NCBI RefSeq assembly: GCF_000715495.1
Contig: NZ_JNLX01000070.1
Span: 1-39,436, forward strand
DNA: 39,436 bases
Reading direction: 5' to 3'
Source: Hymenobacter sp. IS2118
GTDB taxonomy: Bacteria > Bacteroidota > Bacteroidia > Cytophagales > Hymenobacteraceae
Of this stretch, positions 30,446-38,236 are shown in pieces. The notes under the pieces were generated by a model. That model had not been told where the DNA came from. It saw only the letters and a list, made by a program, of their open reading frames with translations, and did not search any database. How positions within the stretch are numbered: the stretch's first letter is position 1; the number at the start of each line of letters is the position of its first letter. Both the position numbers and the translations under genes were made by a program.

Positions 30446-31867
30446 TTACTTACCCCGTCCTTCCACGATAATTTTTAGGGTGTAGAGCAGCACGCGAAAA
30501 TCCATCGCCAAACTCATGTTTTCGATGTAGAGGATGTCAAATTTGAGCCGTTCCACCATTTGGGCTACGGTTTCGGCGTAGCCGTACTTCACCTGACCCA
30601 GGGAGGTGAGGCCGGGGCGCACGCGGTGCAAATGCCGGTAATGGGGCGCGATTTTCACAATCTGGTCGATGAAAAACTGCCGCTCCGGGCGGGGGCCCAC
30701 AATGCTCATGTCGCCCTTAAGCACGTTCCAGAACTGGGGCAGCTCGTCGAGGCGCACCCGGCGCATGAAACGGCCCCAGTTGGTGATGCGCGGGTCGAAA
30801 TCGGAGCTAAGCGCCGGCCCGGTTTTCTCGGCATCTATCACCATCGACCGGAACTTGATGATATTGAACGGCTTGCCGTTCTTCCCAATCCGCTCCTGCC
30901 GGTAAAACACCGGGCCGGGCGACGAGAGCTTCACCATCAGGGCCGTGAGGGCGTACACCCAGCAGGCCAGCAGCAGAAACAGCGCCGAGCCCGCTACATC
31001 GATGACGCGCTTGAGCACCACCTGCCACACGGGCAGCAAGTCCTGCTTGATTTCGATGAGCGGCGTACCGAACATGTGGTTCACCTTCACCGAGCCCAGC
31101 AGCATCTGATACAAGTCGGGCAGGATGCTTACGCGGGCCGGCGTGCCTTCCAGCAGGGCCAGAATGTCCTGAATGAGGCGGTGCTCGCTGGGCTCGATGG
31201 CAATCACAATCTGCTCAATCTGATGGGCTTGCACCAAATCCGGCAGCTCGTGGTAGGAGCCCGCCGTGGGCAGGGCCAGCGCCAGGTCCGGGTCCACGGT
31301 GTCAGCTACCGGCGTGAAGCCGACGAGCCGCAGCCCCAGGTGCCGGCCGGTGCGCGAAAGCTCGCTGAACGTATTCATGGCCAGTGCGTTGGAACCCACC
31401 AGCAGCGTAGGGAAATAAATGCGCCCCTTGCGAATCTGCCGCTGAATGGTACTCACCGTTACCGTGCGAAAGAAGGCGGTGATGGAGAAATGCAGCAGAA
31501 AGTACGCCGTAATGGTTTTGTAATACAGCCGGTAGTTCACCACGCCTTCATCATCGAGCAGCAGGGCGAAGAAGATGACGACGGCGCCCAGCAGCGAAAC
31601 CCGGGCCAGGCGCAGGATTTCGGAGAGGCGCGACTTGCGGTAGATGTCGCGGTACTCGCCGATGAGAACGTAGAGAACGGTCCAGAAAATAGCAATGGCC
31701 AGGGCCGAAGCCGTCAGGTCGAACAGGGCGCCCTCGTTGAACTGATAGCCCGTCAGTTCGTTGAGCAAGTACTTGCGCAACAGGAAAAAGCACATCCAGG
31801 CCAGGAGGGCCGCCCCGAAATCGGCGGCCACGAGCTTAACGTATTGGAAGCGGCGAATCAGCTGCAA
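30446..31867 (-). CDS. Undecaprenyl-phosphate sugar phosphotransferase (WcaJ/PssY type)
   Basis: This 473-residue membrane enzyme starts polysaccharide synthesis by moving a sugar phosphate from a nucleotide sugar to undecaprenyl phosphate. There are four or so N-terminal helices (about residues 10-120), a Rossmann-like CoA-binding domain (about 145-250, GRIYFPTLLVGSNALAMNTF), a further helix near 285, and the C-terminal bacterial sugar transferase domain (about 275-465). That last domain includes KRVIDVAGSALFLLLACW, SPGPVFYRQERIGKNGKPF, KFRSM, RLDELPQFWNVLKGDMSIVG and GPRPER. The only usable start appears to be the TTG at 31867, because an in-frame stop lies 8 codons upstream. A -7 box 53 bp upstream supports it. 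No other polysaccharide gene is in the window. Confidence 0.92.
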   Translation of the reverse strand: MQLIRRFQYVKLVAADFGAALLAWMCFFLLRKYLLNELTGYQFNEGALFDLTASALAIAIFWTVLYVLIGEYRDIYRKSRLSEILRLARVSLLGAVVIFFALLLDDEGVVNYRLYYKTITAYFLLHFSITAFFRTVTVSTIQRQIRKGRIYFPTLLVGSNALAMNTFSELSRTGRHLGLRLVGFTPVADTVDPDLALALPTAGSYHELPDLVQAHQIEQIVIAIEPSEHRLIQDILALLEGTPARVSILPDLYQMLLGSVKVNHMFGTPLIEIKQDLLPVWQVVLKRVIDVAGSALFLLLACWVYALTALMVKLSSPGPVFYRQERIGKNGKPFNIIKFRSMVIDAEKTGPALSSDFDPRITNWGRFMRRVRLDELPQFWNVLKGDMSIVGPRPERQFFIDQIVKIAPHYRHLHRVRPGLTSLGQVKYGYAETVAQMVERLKFDILYIENMSLAMDFRVLLYTLKIIVEGRGK

Positions 31868-31919
31868 AGTGACGGGTTGGGTAGTATTTTAGCGGCCAGT
31901 GAGTAGAAACCGCGCCGGA

Positions 31920-31927
31920 CAAAGGTA
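31920..31927 (-). promoter_or_regulatory. Predicted -7 box for the sugar transferase gene
   Basis: On the minus strand TACCTTTG matches TAnnTTTG exactly and lies 52 bp before the TTG start. Confidence 0.5.
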
Positions 31928-32053
31928 GGGGCTGCGGGCGGTGTGCCCTTATCCTTTTGCAACGAATGGGTTGGATTGGCGGCCGGCCGGCCCGTTCCTC
32001 ATCAGTCGCTTCCTTAATAATTACGACAAGCACGCGGCGCCTAGCCGCTGGCT

Positions 32054-32061
32054 TACCTTTT
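32054..32061 (+). promoter_or_regulatory. Possible -7 box for pcm
   Basis: TACCTTTT differs from TAnnTTTG by one base. It lies 15 bp before the TTG at 32077 and inside the reading frame opened by the ATG at 31957, which argues for the later start. Confidence 0.3.
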
Positions 32062-32076
32062 CCCGACTTTCCTCTT

Positions 32077-32739
32077 TTGTCTACTTCTGCCGATACTTAC
32101 CGCCACCAAGGACTGCGCCGGGCACTGGGCCGCGAGCTGCGCCAGCGCGGCATTCACGACGAGCGGGTGCTTGCCGCCATTGCGGCCGTGCCCCGTCACC
32201 TGTTCTTCGAGCCCGCCTTCGAGGCCCACGCCTACCAGGACAAAGCCTTTCCCATCGGCGAAGGCCAAACCATTTCGCAGCCCTACACCGTGGCCTACCA
32301 AACCCAGCTGCTGGACCTCGCCCCCACCCACCGCGTGCTGGAAGTGGGCACGGGCTCGGGCTACCAGTGCGCGGTGCTGCTGCGCCTTACGCCCCATGTG
32401 GCCAGCATCGAGTTCAACGAAGTGCTGTTTGCGCGTACCCGGCAGCGGCTGGCCCAGCTCGGTGCCGACGGAGCGGCCCTGCGCTGCGGCGACGGCTCGC
32501 TGGGCTGGCCCGAACAGGCGCCTTTCGACGCGATTCTGGTGACGGCCGGGGCGCCGGCCCTGCCCCCGCCCCTGCTGCGCCAGCTGCGGGTGGGCGGCCG
32601 GCTGGTGATTCCGGTGGGCGACGCCCAGACCCAGCGCATGGTGCGCGTGACCCGCGAAGGCGCCGAGTCCTTTGTGCGCGAAGAGTTCGAGGAATTCCGG
32701 TTTGTGCCCCTGCTGGGGGCCAGCGGCTGGCGCCCGTAG
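32077..32739 (+). CDS. pcm: Protein-L-isoaspartate O-methyltransferase
   Basis: This protein of about 220 residues methylates L-isoaspartate with S-adenosylmethionine so that damaged proteins can be repaired. It has the family blocks VPRHLFFEPAFEAHAYQDKAFPIGEGQTISQPYTVA and LEVGTGSGYQCAVL (cofactor-binding motif I). It also has FDAILVTAGAPALPPPLLRQL (motif II) and LVIPVGDAQTQRMVRV (motif III). The frame is open from an ATG at 31957, but the first 40 residues of that version have no family resemblance and span a possible promoter. The TTG at 32077 (LSTSADTYRHQG) gives the normal length of about 220. The upstream sugar-transferase gene is divergent; the thioesterase gene follows on the same strand but has its own promoter box. 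Confidence 0.9.
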   Translation: MSTSADTYRHQGLRRALGRELRQRGIHDERVLAAIAAVPRHLFFEPAFEAHAYQDKAFPIGEGQTISQPYTVAYQTQLLDLAPTHRVLEVGTGSGYQCAVLLRLTPHVASIEFNEVLFARTRQRLAQLGADGAALRCGDGSLGWPEQAPFDAILVTAGAPALPPPLLRQLRVGGRLVIPVGDAQTQRMVRVTREGAESFVREEFEEFRFVPLLGASGWRP

Positions 32740-32803
32740 CGGCCGGACGGTAGATTCATGGCCTCTTCCCGCTTTAAACCAGCGGGCCGTTGGCCCTGGG
32801 CCG

Positions 32804-32811
32804 TACCTTTG
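32804..32811 (+). promoter_or_regulatory. Predicted -7 box for the thioesterase gene
   Basis: TACCTTTG followed by CGG matches TAnnTTTG and lies 69 bp before the ATG at 32881, after the pcm stop. Confidence 0.55.
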
Positions 32812-32880
32812 CGGCGCTGCTCCTAAGCCCATGTTGTTGGCGGCGGCGCCCTTCCTCATCTGTTCTATTTCTCTTCGCTG

Positions 32881-33423
32881 ATGCGCAAGCAAAAAAACGT
32901 TGCCGAGTCTTTTGTCATCATGACTGAGCTGGTGTTGCCCAATGATACCAACACGCTGAATAACCTCATGGGGGGCCGCATGATGCACCTCATGGACATT
33001 GCCGCCGCCATCGCGGCCCAAAAGCACTCTAACCGCATCGTGGTCACGGCGTCGGTCGATAACGTCTCCTTCCGCGACAGCATCCGGCTGGGCAACGTGG
33101 TCACGCTCCAGGCCCAGGTGACGCGGGCGTTCAGCTCCAGCATGGAAGTTCACATCGACGTCTGGGCCGAGGACATTCCCAGCGGCACCAAGGTAAAAAC
33201 CAACGAAGCCTTCCTCACTTTCGTGGCCGTGGACCAGGCCGGCCGACCCATCGACGTGCCCGAGGCCATCCCGGAAACCGAGGAGGAAGTCCGCCTCTAC
33301 GACGGGGCCCTGCGCCGCCGGCAGCTGCGCCTGGTACTGGCCGGCCGCATGAAACCCGACGAAGCCCAAGAGCTGAAAGCCCTTTTCGCCCTGGAAAAAG
33401 CTGATTTCCTGCCCCTGCCCTAA
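32881..33423 (+). CDS. Acyl-CoA thioesterase (hotdog fold, BFIT/BACH type)
   Basis: This 180-residue protein has one hotdog domain. NTLNNLMGGRMMHLMDIAAAIAAQKHS contains the family helix with the catalytic aspartate (LMDIA), and VVTASVDNVSFRDSIRLGNVVTLQAQV with SSSMEVHIDVWAED forms the central sheet, as in the YciA/BACH acyl-CoA hydrolases. It would hydrolyse acyl-CoA to free CoA and a fatty acid in the cytoplasm. The C-terminus (RRRQLRLVLAGRMKPDEAQELKALF) is a charged helical extension. It is complete and normal in length. A hairpin that contains a dispersed repeat follows its stop. Confidence 0.92.
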   Translation: MRKQKNVAESFVIMTELVLPNDTNTLNNLMGGRMMHLMDIAAAIAAQKHSNRIVVTASVDNVSFRDSIRLGNVVTLQAQVTRAFSSSMEVHIDVWAEDIPSGTKVKTNEAFLTFVAVDQAGRPIDVPEAIPETEEEVRLYDGALRRRQLRLVLAGRMKPDEAQELKALFALEKADFLPLP

Positions 33424-33425
33424 GT

Positions 33426-33473
33426 AATCAGCCCCAAGCTTTAAGCTGCAAGCCACAGGCCTGGGGCTGATTT
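33426..33473 (+). terminator. Hairpin terminator carrying a dispersed repeat
   Basis: AATCAGCCCCA (33426-33436) pairs perfectly with TGGGGCTGATT (33462-33472), followed by a short T run. Bases 33436-33457, mostly in the loop, are an exact copy of the repeat at 12206-12227. The hairpin begins 3 bp after the thioesterase stop. Confidence 0.75.
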
Positions 33474-33557
33474 ACAACGTTATTTGAAGCTTCGATGCAT
33501 GTTTATTCTTGCATCAATCCTTAAGGCCCTTTTTTCCCGCGCAAACGCTCGTAATTT

Positions 33558-34367
33558 ATGTCCGCTGAAAAACTTGCCTTCCTGCAAAATTTCTACACCG
33601 ACGTAACCCTTTACGTGCCAGCAGAACCGGCCCCAGCCGTGGAGCCAGCGGCGGCGCCAGCTGCTCCGGCGCCAGCCGTCGCTCCGGCGCCGCCCGCCAA
33701 ACCGGCAATAGCCAAGCCGGTGCGCGACGTGCAGCTTCCATCCCGCAGCTACAGCAACCCTACAGCCGGGCTCGAACGGCTGGCCAGCGGCTTCGGGCAC
33801 CCGCAAAGCGTATCCAGTCCGGCCCCGGCCGCTGAGCTGGCCGGGGCTCCGGTTGCGGCACCGCCCGCGCCCCGGCCCATGCTGCCGCCGGCCACCGAGC
33901 CGCCCGCCGCACCCGCCGTTGCAGCCGCACCGGTTTTACCTGCCGCGCCCACCGTGCCCCCGGTTATGCTCACCACTTTTACCACGCTGGGCAGCAACGC
34001 ACAGGGAGTAATTTTCCTGTTCCGAGTGCCGCCAGAGCAGTTCATGAAACTGCACCGCAACGTGTTTTTGAACAAGATGCTCCAGGCGCTGGGCCTGGTA
34101 ATGGCCGACGTGGTGCTCGTCAACGTGGAATCGGAGCTGCCCGTGGCGCTGGTGAACCTGCGTCGGGAGCTGGCTGCCACGCACATCGTGGCCTTCGGCC
34201 GGAATCTGCTCGACACCACCATCCGCAACACCCAGATTTACGAACCCGTCCTGTTTCCCAGTCTCAACCTCTCCTACCTGTCCTCTGCCACCGTGGAGTT
34301 GGTGGAATACGATGTCAGCCTGAAAAAGCGCCTCTGGCCCGGCCTGCAGCGCATGTTCCTAGGGTAG
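33558..34367 (+). CDS. Unknown protein: Pro/Ala linker and conserved-looking C-terminal domain
   Basis: This 269-residue protein has three parts: a short N-terminal segment (MSAEKLAFLQNFYTDVTLYV), a low-complexity Ala/Pro/Val-rich region (about residues 25-133), and a folded C-terminal part (about 134-269) that looks alpha/beta: VIFLFRVPPEQFMKLHRNVF, ADVVLVNVESELPV, THIVAFGRNLLDTTI, LKKRLWPGLQRMFLG. It has no signal peptide or membrane segment. I do not recognise the family. The strand-loop pattern and the ending LW-x-x-LQ are vaguely like small DNA polymerase III psi-type subunits, but this is weak. It stands alone between a thioesterase terminator and convergent terminators. Confidence 0.75.
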   Translation: MSAEKLAFLQNFYTDVTLYVPAEPAPAVEPAAAPAAPAPAVAPAPPAKPAIAKPVRDVQLPSRSYSNPTAGLERLASGFGHPQSVSSPAPAAELAGAPVAAPPAPRPMLPPATEPPAAPAVAAAPVLPAAPTVPPVMLTTFTTLGSNAQGVIFLFRVPPEQFMKLHRNVFLNKMLQALGLVMADVVLVNVESELPVALVNLRRELAATHIVAFGRNLLDTTIRNTQIYEPVLFPSLNLSYLSSATVELVEYDVSLKKRLWPGLQRMFLG

Positions 34368-34378
34368 AAAACGAATGC

Positions 34379-34417
34379 TGGCCGTCGTTTAGCGCGCAGC
34401 GCGTAACGGCGGCCAGT
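34379..34417 (+). terminator. Hairpin after the unknown gene
   Basis: CTGGCCGTCGTT (34379-34390) and AACGGCGGCCAG (34406-34417) pair with one G-T wobble, and a GCGCG/CGCG pair is nested at the top. It is followed by TATTTTGAGTTT, 12 bp after the stop. Confidence 0.65.
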
Positions 34418-34444
34418 ATTTTGAGTTTGACCTCAGACATTAAA

Positions 34445-34484
34445 ATGCAAAAGGTCCGTCTGTAAACAGACGAACCTTTTGCAT
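34445..34484. terminator. Bidirectional terminator between convergent genes
   Basis: Arms 34445-34463 and 34466-34484 match at 18 of 19 bases (ATGCAAAAGG against CCTTTTGCAT at the base). It lies 15 bp before the stop of the TlpA-like gene on the minus strand. Confidence 0.85.
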
Positions 34485-34499
34485 TGCTGCGAAAAGCAC

Positions 34500-35615
34500 T
34501 TACTTCAACACTTCGGCCAGCTTGGCGGCAAGGGCTTCGCCGCGCAGGTTTTTGGCCACAATCCGGCCCTGTGGGTCAATCAGGTACGACTGCGGGATGG
34601 ATTTGACACCGTAGGACGCCCCGCCCGCGCTGTTCCAACCGGCCAGGTCCGATACGTGGTGCCAGGTTAGGCCGTCGGCCTGAATGGCTTTCTCCCACTT
34701 GCCTTTGTCCTGGTCCAGCGAAACCGAATAAATGGTAAAGCCTTTGTCTTTGAACTGGTTGTAGGCATTTACAACGTTTGGGTTTTCCTGACGGCAGGGC
34801 CCGCACCAGCTCGCCCAGAAATCGAGCAATACGTACTTTCCGCGCAGGCTGCTGAGGGCCATATTGCCCCCGGTGGGCTGCGCCAGATTGATTTCCGGGC
34901 CCATCGCGCCAATGGCAGTGGCCCGCATGGGCTCCAGACGCGCCGTAAGCTCCTTGGTGAAGGGCGAATTCGGGTTGACCTTGCGCTGCACGGTAGCAAT
35001 GGAATCGGCGAACTGGAATTCTTCCTCCGAGCTGAGGAAGGCGCCGACGGCAAATCCGCCTACCACCGTGGTGGCATTCTGGCGAATCAGGGATTTAATC
35101 TTGTTGTTGTTGCGGGTTTGAATGGTGTAGAACTGCTGTTCGACGGCCTTCATTTCCTCGGTTTTGCCGGCCTGGCCGGCGGCGTTGTAGCGCTGACCCA
35201 GGCTTTCCATCTCCTTTTTCGAGCCCTGCATTACCTGCGTGAGCTGCCGGAGCACTTCGGCGTCCTTGCTGCCTTTCACGGTGTAGGTCAGGGGCAGGCT
35301 TTGGGCATCGCCGCTGAGCTGCACCTTGGTTTTGTCGTCGAGCAGCAGCAGCACCTGATTGGCATCGTCCACTTTCAGCTGGTAGATTCCGGCCACCGGA
35401 CTGGTTCCCTTGATGGTGAATTTGCCCGAGGCATCGGTTTTGGTCTGGCCTTTCTCCACGAACTGGTTCGATACCAGCTCGGAAAGCCGAATTACGGTGC
35501 CAGCCGGCGCATTCTTCAGCTGGCCCGAAACTTCGTAGCCATTGGCAGCATCGGCGCTTTGGCAGGCATTAGCCAGGGAAAGCACGGTGGCAGCCAGAAA
35601 AACAGATTTAATCAT
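34500..35615 (-). CDS. TlpA/ResA-like thioredoxin lipoprotein with DUF4369-like N-terminus
   Basis: This 371-residue protein has a lipoprotein signal with lipobox LANAC (Cys18), an N-terminal beta domain of the DUF4369 type (about residues 27-125, GYEVSGQLKNAPAGTVIRLSE), a helical middle (130-215), and a C-terminal TlpA-like thioredoxin domain (about 235-371). The redox pair is C271-G-P-C274 in FWASWCGPC; the cis-proline loop is SIPQSYLIDPQGRI. Such proteins are lipid-anchored thiol oxidoreductases, common in Bacteroidota, working in the periplasm. The ATG at 35615 is chosen because it gives a proper lipoprotein signal; the frame is open 39 codons further. It is followed by a strong terminator. 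Confidence 0.93.
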   Translation of the reverse strand: MIKSVFLAATVLSLANACQSADAANGYEVSGQLKNAPAGTVIRLSELVSNQFVEKGQTKTDASGKFTIKGTSPVAGIYQLKVDDANQVLLLLDDKTKVQLSGDAQSLPLTYTVKGSKDAEVLRQLTQVMQGSKKEMESLGQRYNAAGQAGKTEEMKAVEQQFYTIQTRNNNKIKSLIRQNATTVVGGFAVGAFLSSEEEFQFADSIATVQRKVNPNSPFTKELTARLEPMRATAIGAMGPEINLAQPTGGNMALSSLRGKYVLLDFWASWCGPCRQENPNVVNAYNQFKDKGFTIYSVSLDQDKGKWEKAIQADGLTWHHVSDLAGWNSAGGASYGVKSIPQSYLIDPQGRIVAKNLRGEALAAKLAEVLK

Positions 35616-35759
35616 AGTTGTTGAATGTAACATACACGAATGCTGGTGCAGCTTTGGGTAGCCAACGCGTGGGGGAAAGGTTATTGTTCCAGCGCCTGAA
35701 TCCACCGGGCATGCCGCCAGCCAACCATGCACAAATGCCAGAAGCGGGAATTTGCCTGC

Positions 35760-37217
35760 TTAGCCGTCCAGGGCTGTGCGCAGCAGCTGGTTGGCCAGTT
35801 TGGGGTCGGCTTTGCCACCGGTCAGCTTCATCAGCTCGCCCATGAACATGCCGGTGAGCGACTTTTTGCCGCCCCGGTACTCCTCCACTTTGGCGGGGTT
35901 GGCGGCCAGCACTTGCTGCACCAGGGCCGCCAGCTCGCCATTATCGGCTTGCGTGAGCAGGCCCAGGCTTTCGGCCGCGCCGGTTGCGTTGGCCGAAGGA
36001 TGGTCGAGCAAATGCGGAAAGAGTTGCTTGGAAGCTACCGAATAGTTCAGCTTGCCCGCATCAATCAGCTCAATGATGCCGGCCAGCTGAGCGGCGTCGA
36101 GCGGGAAGTCGGCCATGGTCAGGGCCCGCTCGTTGAGGTAGGATTTCACGGGGCCCATTACCCAGTTGGCGGCGGCTTTGGCATTGGGCGTGAGGCGCGA
36201 CAGGTCGTCGAAGTACAGGGCCACGTCCTTCTGGTCCACGAGCACCGAGGCGTCGTAGTCGTTCAGGCCCAGCTCGCCGGTGAAGCGTGCGTAGAGCTGC
36301 TGCGGCAGGGCCGGCAGCTCGGCGGCCACGCGGTGCAGCCACTCGTCGGAGATGATGAGCGGGGGCAAATCCGGCTCGGGGAAATAGCGGTAGTCGTTGA
36401 GCGTTTCCTTGCTGCGCTGGGCGTTGGTGGTGCCGCTGGCGGCGTCGAAGCCGCGGGTTTCGCTGTCTACTTCCCCGCCGGCCTCAATGATGCCAATCTG
36501 GCGCTCGATTTCGTAGGCAATGGCGCGCTGCACATTGCGGAAGGAGTTCATGTTTTTAACCTCCACCTTCATACCGAACTGCTCGGCGCCGTGTAGCATC
36601 ACCGACACGTTGGCGTCGCAGCGCAGCGAGCCTTCCTCCATGTTACCATCGCAGATGCCGAGGTACTCCACCAGCTTCTTGATTTCGAGGAGGTAGTTGT
36701 AGGCCTCTTCGCCGGTGCGGATGTCGGGCTCGCTCACAATCTCAATCAGCGGCACGCCGGCCCGGTTCAAGTCCACGAGGGTTTCGGTTTCGCCGGCCAG
36801 GTGCATGCTCTTGCCCGCGTCTTCCTCCATGTGGATGCGCGTGACGCCGATTTTCTTAACCGAGCCGTCGGCCAGGCGCACATCTACGTGGCCGTCGTGG
36901 CAAATCGGGGTTTTGTCCTGCGTAATCTGGTAGCCCTTGGGCAGGTCGGGGTAAAAGTAGTTTTTGCGCGCAAACAGGTTGTCGCGCCGAATGGTGCAGT
37001 TGGTGGCCAGGCCCATTTTCATGGCAAACTCCACGGCCGTGCGGTTCACCTTGGGCAAAGTGCCGGGGTGGCCGAGGGTGATAACCGAGAGGTTGGTGTT
37101 GGGCGCCACGCCGTACTCGTTTTCATCGGACGAGTACATTTTGCTGTGCGTGAGCAACTGAGCGTGTACTTCCAGGCCGATAACGGGCTGGTATTTGGCA
37201 AGAATGGCTTCGTCCAT
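35760..37217 (-). CDS. gatB: Asp-tRNA(Asn)/Glu-tRNA(Gln) amidotransferase subunit B
   Basis: This 485-residue protein is the kinase and tRNA-binding subunit of GatCAB, which converts Glu-tRNA(Gln) and Asp-tRNA(Asn) to the correct amide forms. It shows YQPVIGLEVHAQLLTHSKMYS near the N-terminus, the FARKNYFYPDLPKGYQITQ block, DLNRAGVPLIEIVSEPD, EEGSLRCDANVSV and VEVKNMNSFRNVQRAI. The helical/GatB-YqeY tail domain covers about 310-485. Length is normal. The start at 37217 (MDEAILAKY) fits. TATCTTTA on the minus strand at 37256-37263 may be its -7 box. gatA and gatC are not in this window. Confidence 0.97.
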   Translation of the reverse strand: MDEAILAKYQPVIGLEVHAQLLTHSKMYSSDENEYGVAPNTNLSVITLGHPGTLPKVNRTAVEFAMKMGLATNCTIRRDNLFARKNYFYPDLPKGYQITQDKTPICHDGHVDVRLADGSVKKIGVTRIHMEEDAGKSMHLAGETETLVDLNRAGVPLIEIVSEPDIRTGEEAYNYLLEIKKLVEYLGICDGNMEEGSLRCDANVSVMLHGAEQFGMKVEVKNMNSFRNVQRAIAYEIERQIGIIEAGGEVDSETRGFDAASGTTNAQRSKETLNDYRYFPEPDLPPLIISDEWLHRVAAELPALPQQLYARFTGELGLNDYDASVLVDQKDVALYFDDLSRLTPNAKAAANWVMGPVKSYLNERALTMADFPLDAAQLAGIIELIDAGKLNYSVASKQLFPHLLDHPSANATGAAESLGLLTQADNGELAALVQQVLAANPAKVEEYRGGKKSLTGMFMGELMKLTGGKADPKLANQLLRTALDG

Positions 37218-37255
37218 ATCAAAAAAACGCGGGGTACTAAGTAGCTATTGGGGCC

Positions 37256-37263
37256 TAAAGATA
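37256..37263 (-). promoter_or_regulatory. Possible -7 box for gatB
   Basis: The minus-strand sequence TATCTTTA differs from TAnnTTTG in the last base and lies 38 bp before the gatB ATG. Confidence 0.3.
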
Positions 37264-37398
37264 ACGCCTTGGGGGAAGCTTGCATGGCACCAAGCTGCTC
37301 GGGTTGCCCCTTTGCCACGTCGGTAAGCTGTAGGAAGGCGGAGGGCATTTAAGGAGGCCTGCTACTTGGGGTGTGCCACAAATTTCCCATAGGGGTTC

Positions 37399-37483
37399 GT
37401 GGTCCCACTATCTGGCAGCACTAGCACTGGTATAGCTCGTTGTGAGATTTAGTGGTACCACGACCAAAGAATCGTGGCACCAC
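37399..37483. repeat. Three GTGGNNCCAC palindromes
   Basis: GTGGTCCCAC (37399-37408), GTGGTACCAC (37452-37461) and GTGGCACCAC (37474-37483) share one palindromic core. The last two also form a hairpin (11 of 12 bp) around CCAAAGAA. They lie in the 288-bp gap between gatB and the truncated MORN/TonB gene; nothing else was recognised in that gap apart from a possible gatB -7 box. Confidence 0.6.
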
Positions 37484-37505
37484 CCCAATTTAGACCACCA
37501 AAGTT

Positions 37506-38185
37506 TTAGCGGCCGAGAAATCCAAAAGGACTCCTAGGGGGCTCGCGAGGCTGCTCAAATAACTTCGAAACGGCTTGCTGTGGTATCTCGAGCTTGAAAT
37601 AAACCGGCACTATAAAGTTGCATTTAACTACTTGGCCGTCGCGGCGGGCCGGCATGAACTGCCGCTTTAACTGAGCGACGGACCGCAGGGTGGCGGCACT
37701 CAGATAAGGGCTTCCCGACGATATTACTCTGGCATCAGCCAGGCGGCCGTCTTCGGCCACTATCAGCTCAACCAGCACCTCACGTTTCCAGTCCTTGTGC
37801 CGCATGTTCATCACCTGCGCAATGTCCCGGCGCATTTCAGCCGCCTCTACCGGATTTAGCCGAACACCACGCGCTATTTCTTTCACCAGCTCTGCCTCGC
37901 CGCCCGGGTAAAGGGGCAGCTGCTCGTAGCCGAAGTAAGGCACAGGGGAGCCATCAGGAGCGTAGCACGACCCCACGCTGCCCCGTCCGTGCACGTATTG
38001 CTCGCGGCGCTTCAGGGTACCATCCGGGTAGTAGGTGAGCAGGTCGCCGTGGCGCTTGCCCATCACAAAGTCTTCCTTGGAGCGCATCGTGCCGTCCTCA
38101 TACCAGTTGGAGAGGGTGCCGTAAATGATGCGCCGCCGCACATTACCATAAGGAACGAATTGCTTGAGCTTTCCTGAAGGATAAT
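37506..38185 (-). pseudogene. MORN-repeat/TonB-C protein, 5' end cut off by IS3
   Basis: The C-terminal 226 or so codons of a larger gene remain. MORN-like repeats (NYPSGKLKQFVPYGNV, NWYEDGTMRSKEDFVMGKRH, TYYPDGTLKRREQYVHGRG) come first, then a TonB C-terminal-like domain (about EVLVELIVAEDGRLADARVI to CNFIVPVYFKL). The same combination is frequent in Bacteroidota proteins labelled energy transducer TonB. The frame runs back without a stop to 38185, where the IS3 terminal repeat begins, and the IS supplies an in-frame TGA. A GTG at 38141 could start a shorter product but would cut into the repeat region. The N-terminal part is missing from the window and probably lies on the far side of the element. 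Confidence 0.8.
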
Positions 38186-38220
38186 TGAGGTGGTCGGGTC
38201 AAACAGGAGAGAATTGGGTG
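38186..38220 (+). repeat. IS3 left terminal inverted repeat
   Basis: This 35-bp repeat starts TGAGGTGGTCGGGTCAAACA and ends GAGAATTGGGTG. It differs from the right end at positions 11, 12, 15 and 18. Confidence 0.9.
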
Positions 38221-38236
38221 CTAACTTCCCGAACCC

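Noticed and set aside
31957..32076. N-terminal 40-residue extension of the isoaspartate methyltransferase
   Set aside because: It has no resemblance to the family and spans a possible -7 box; normal length is reached from the TTG at 32077.
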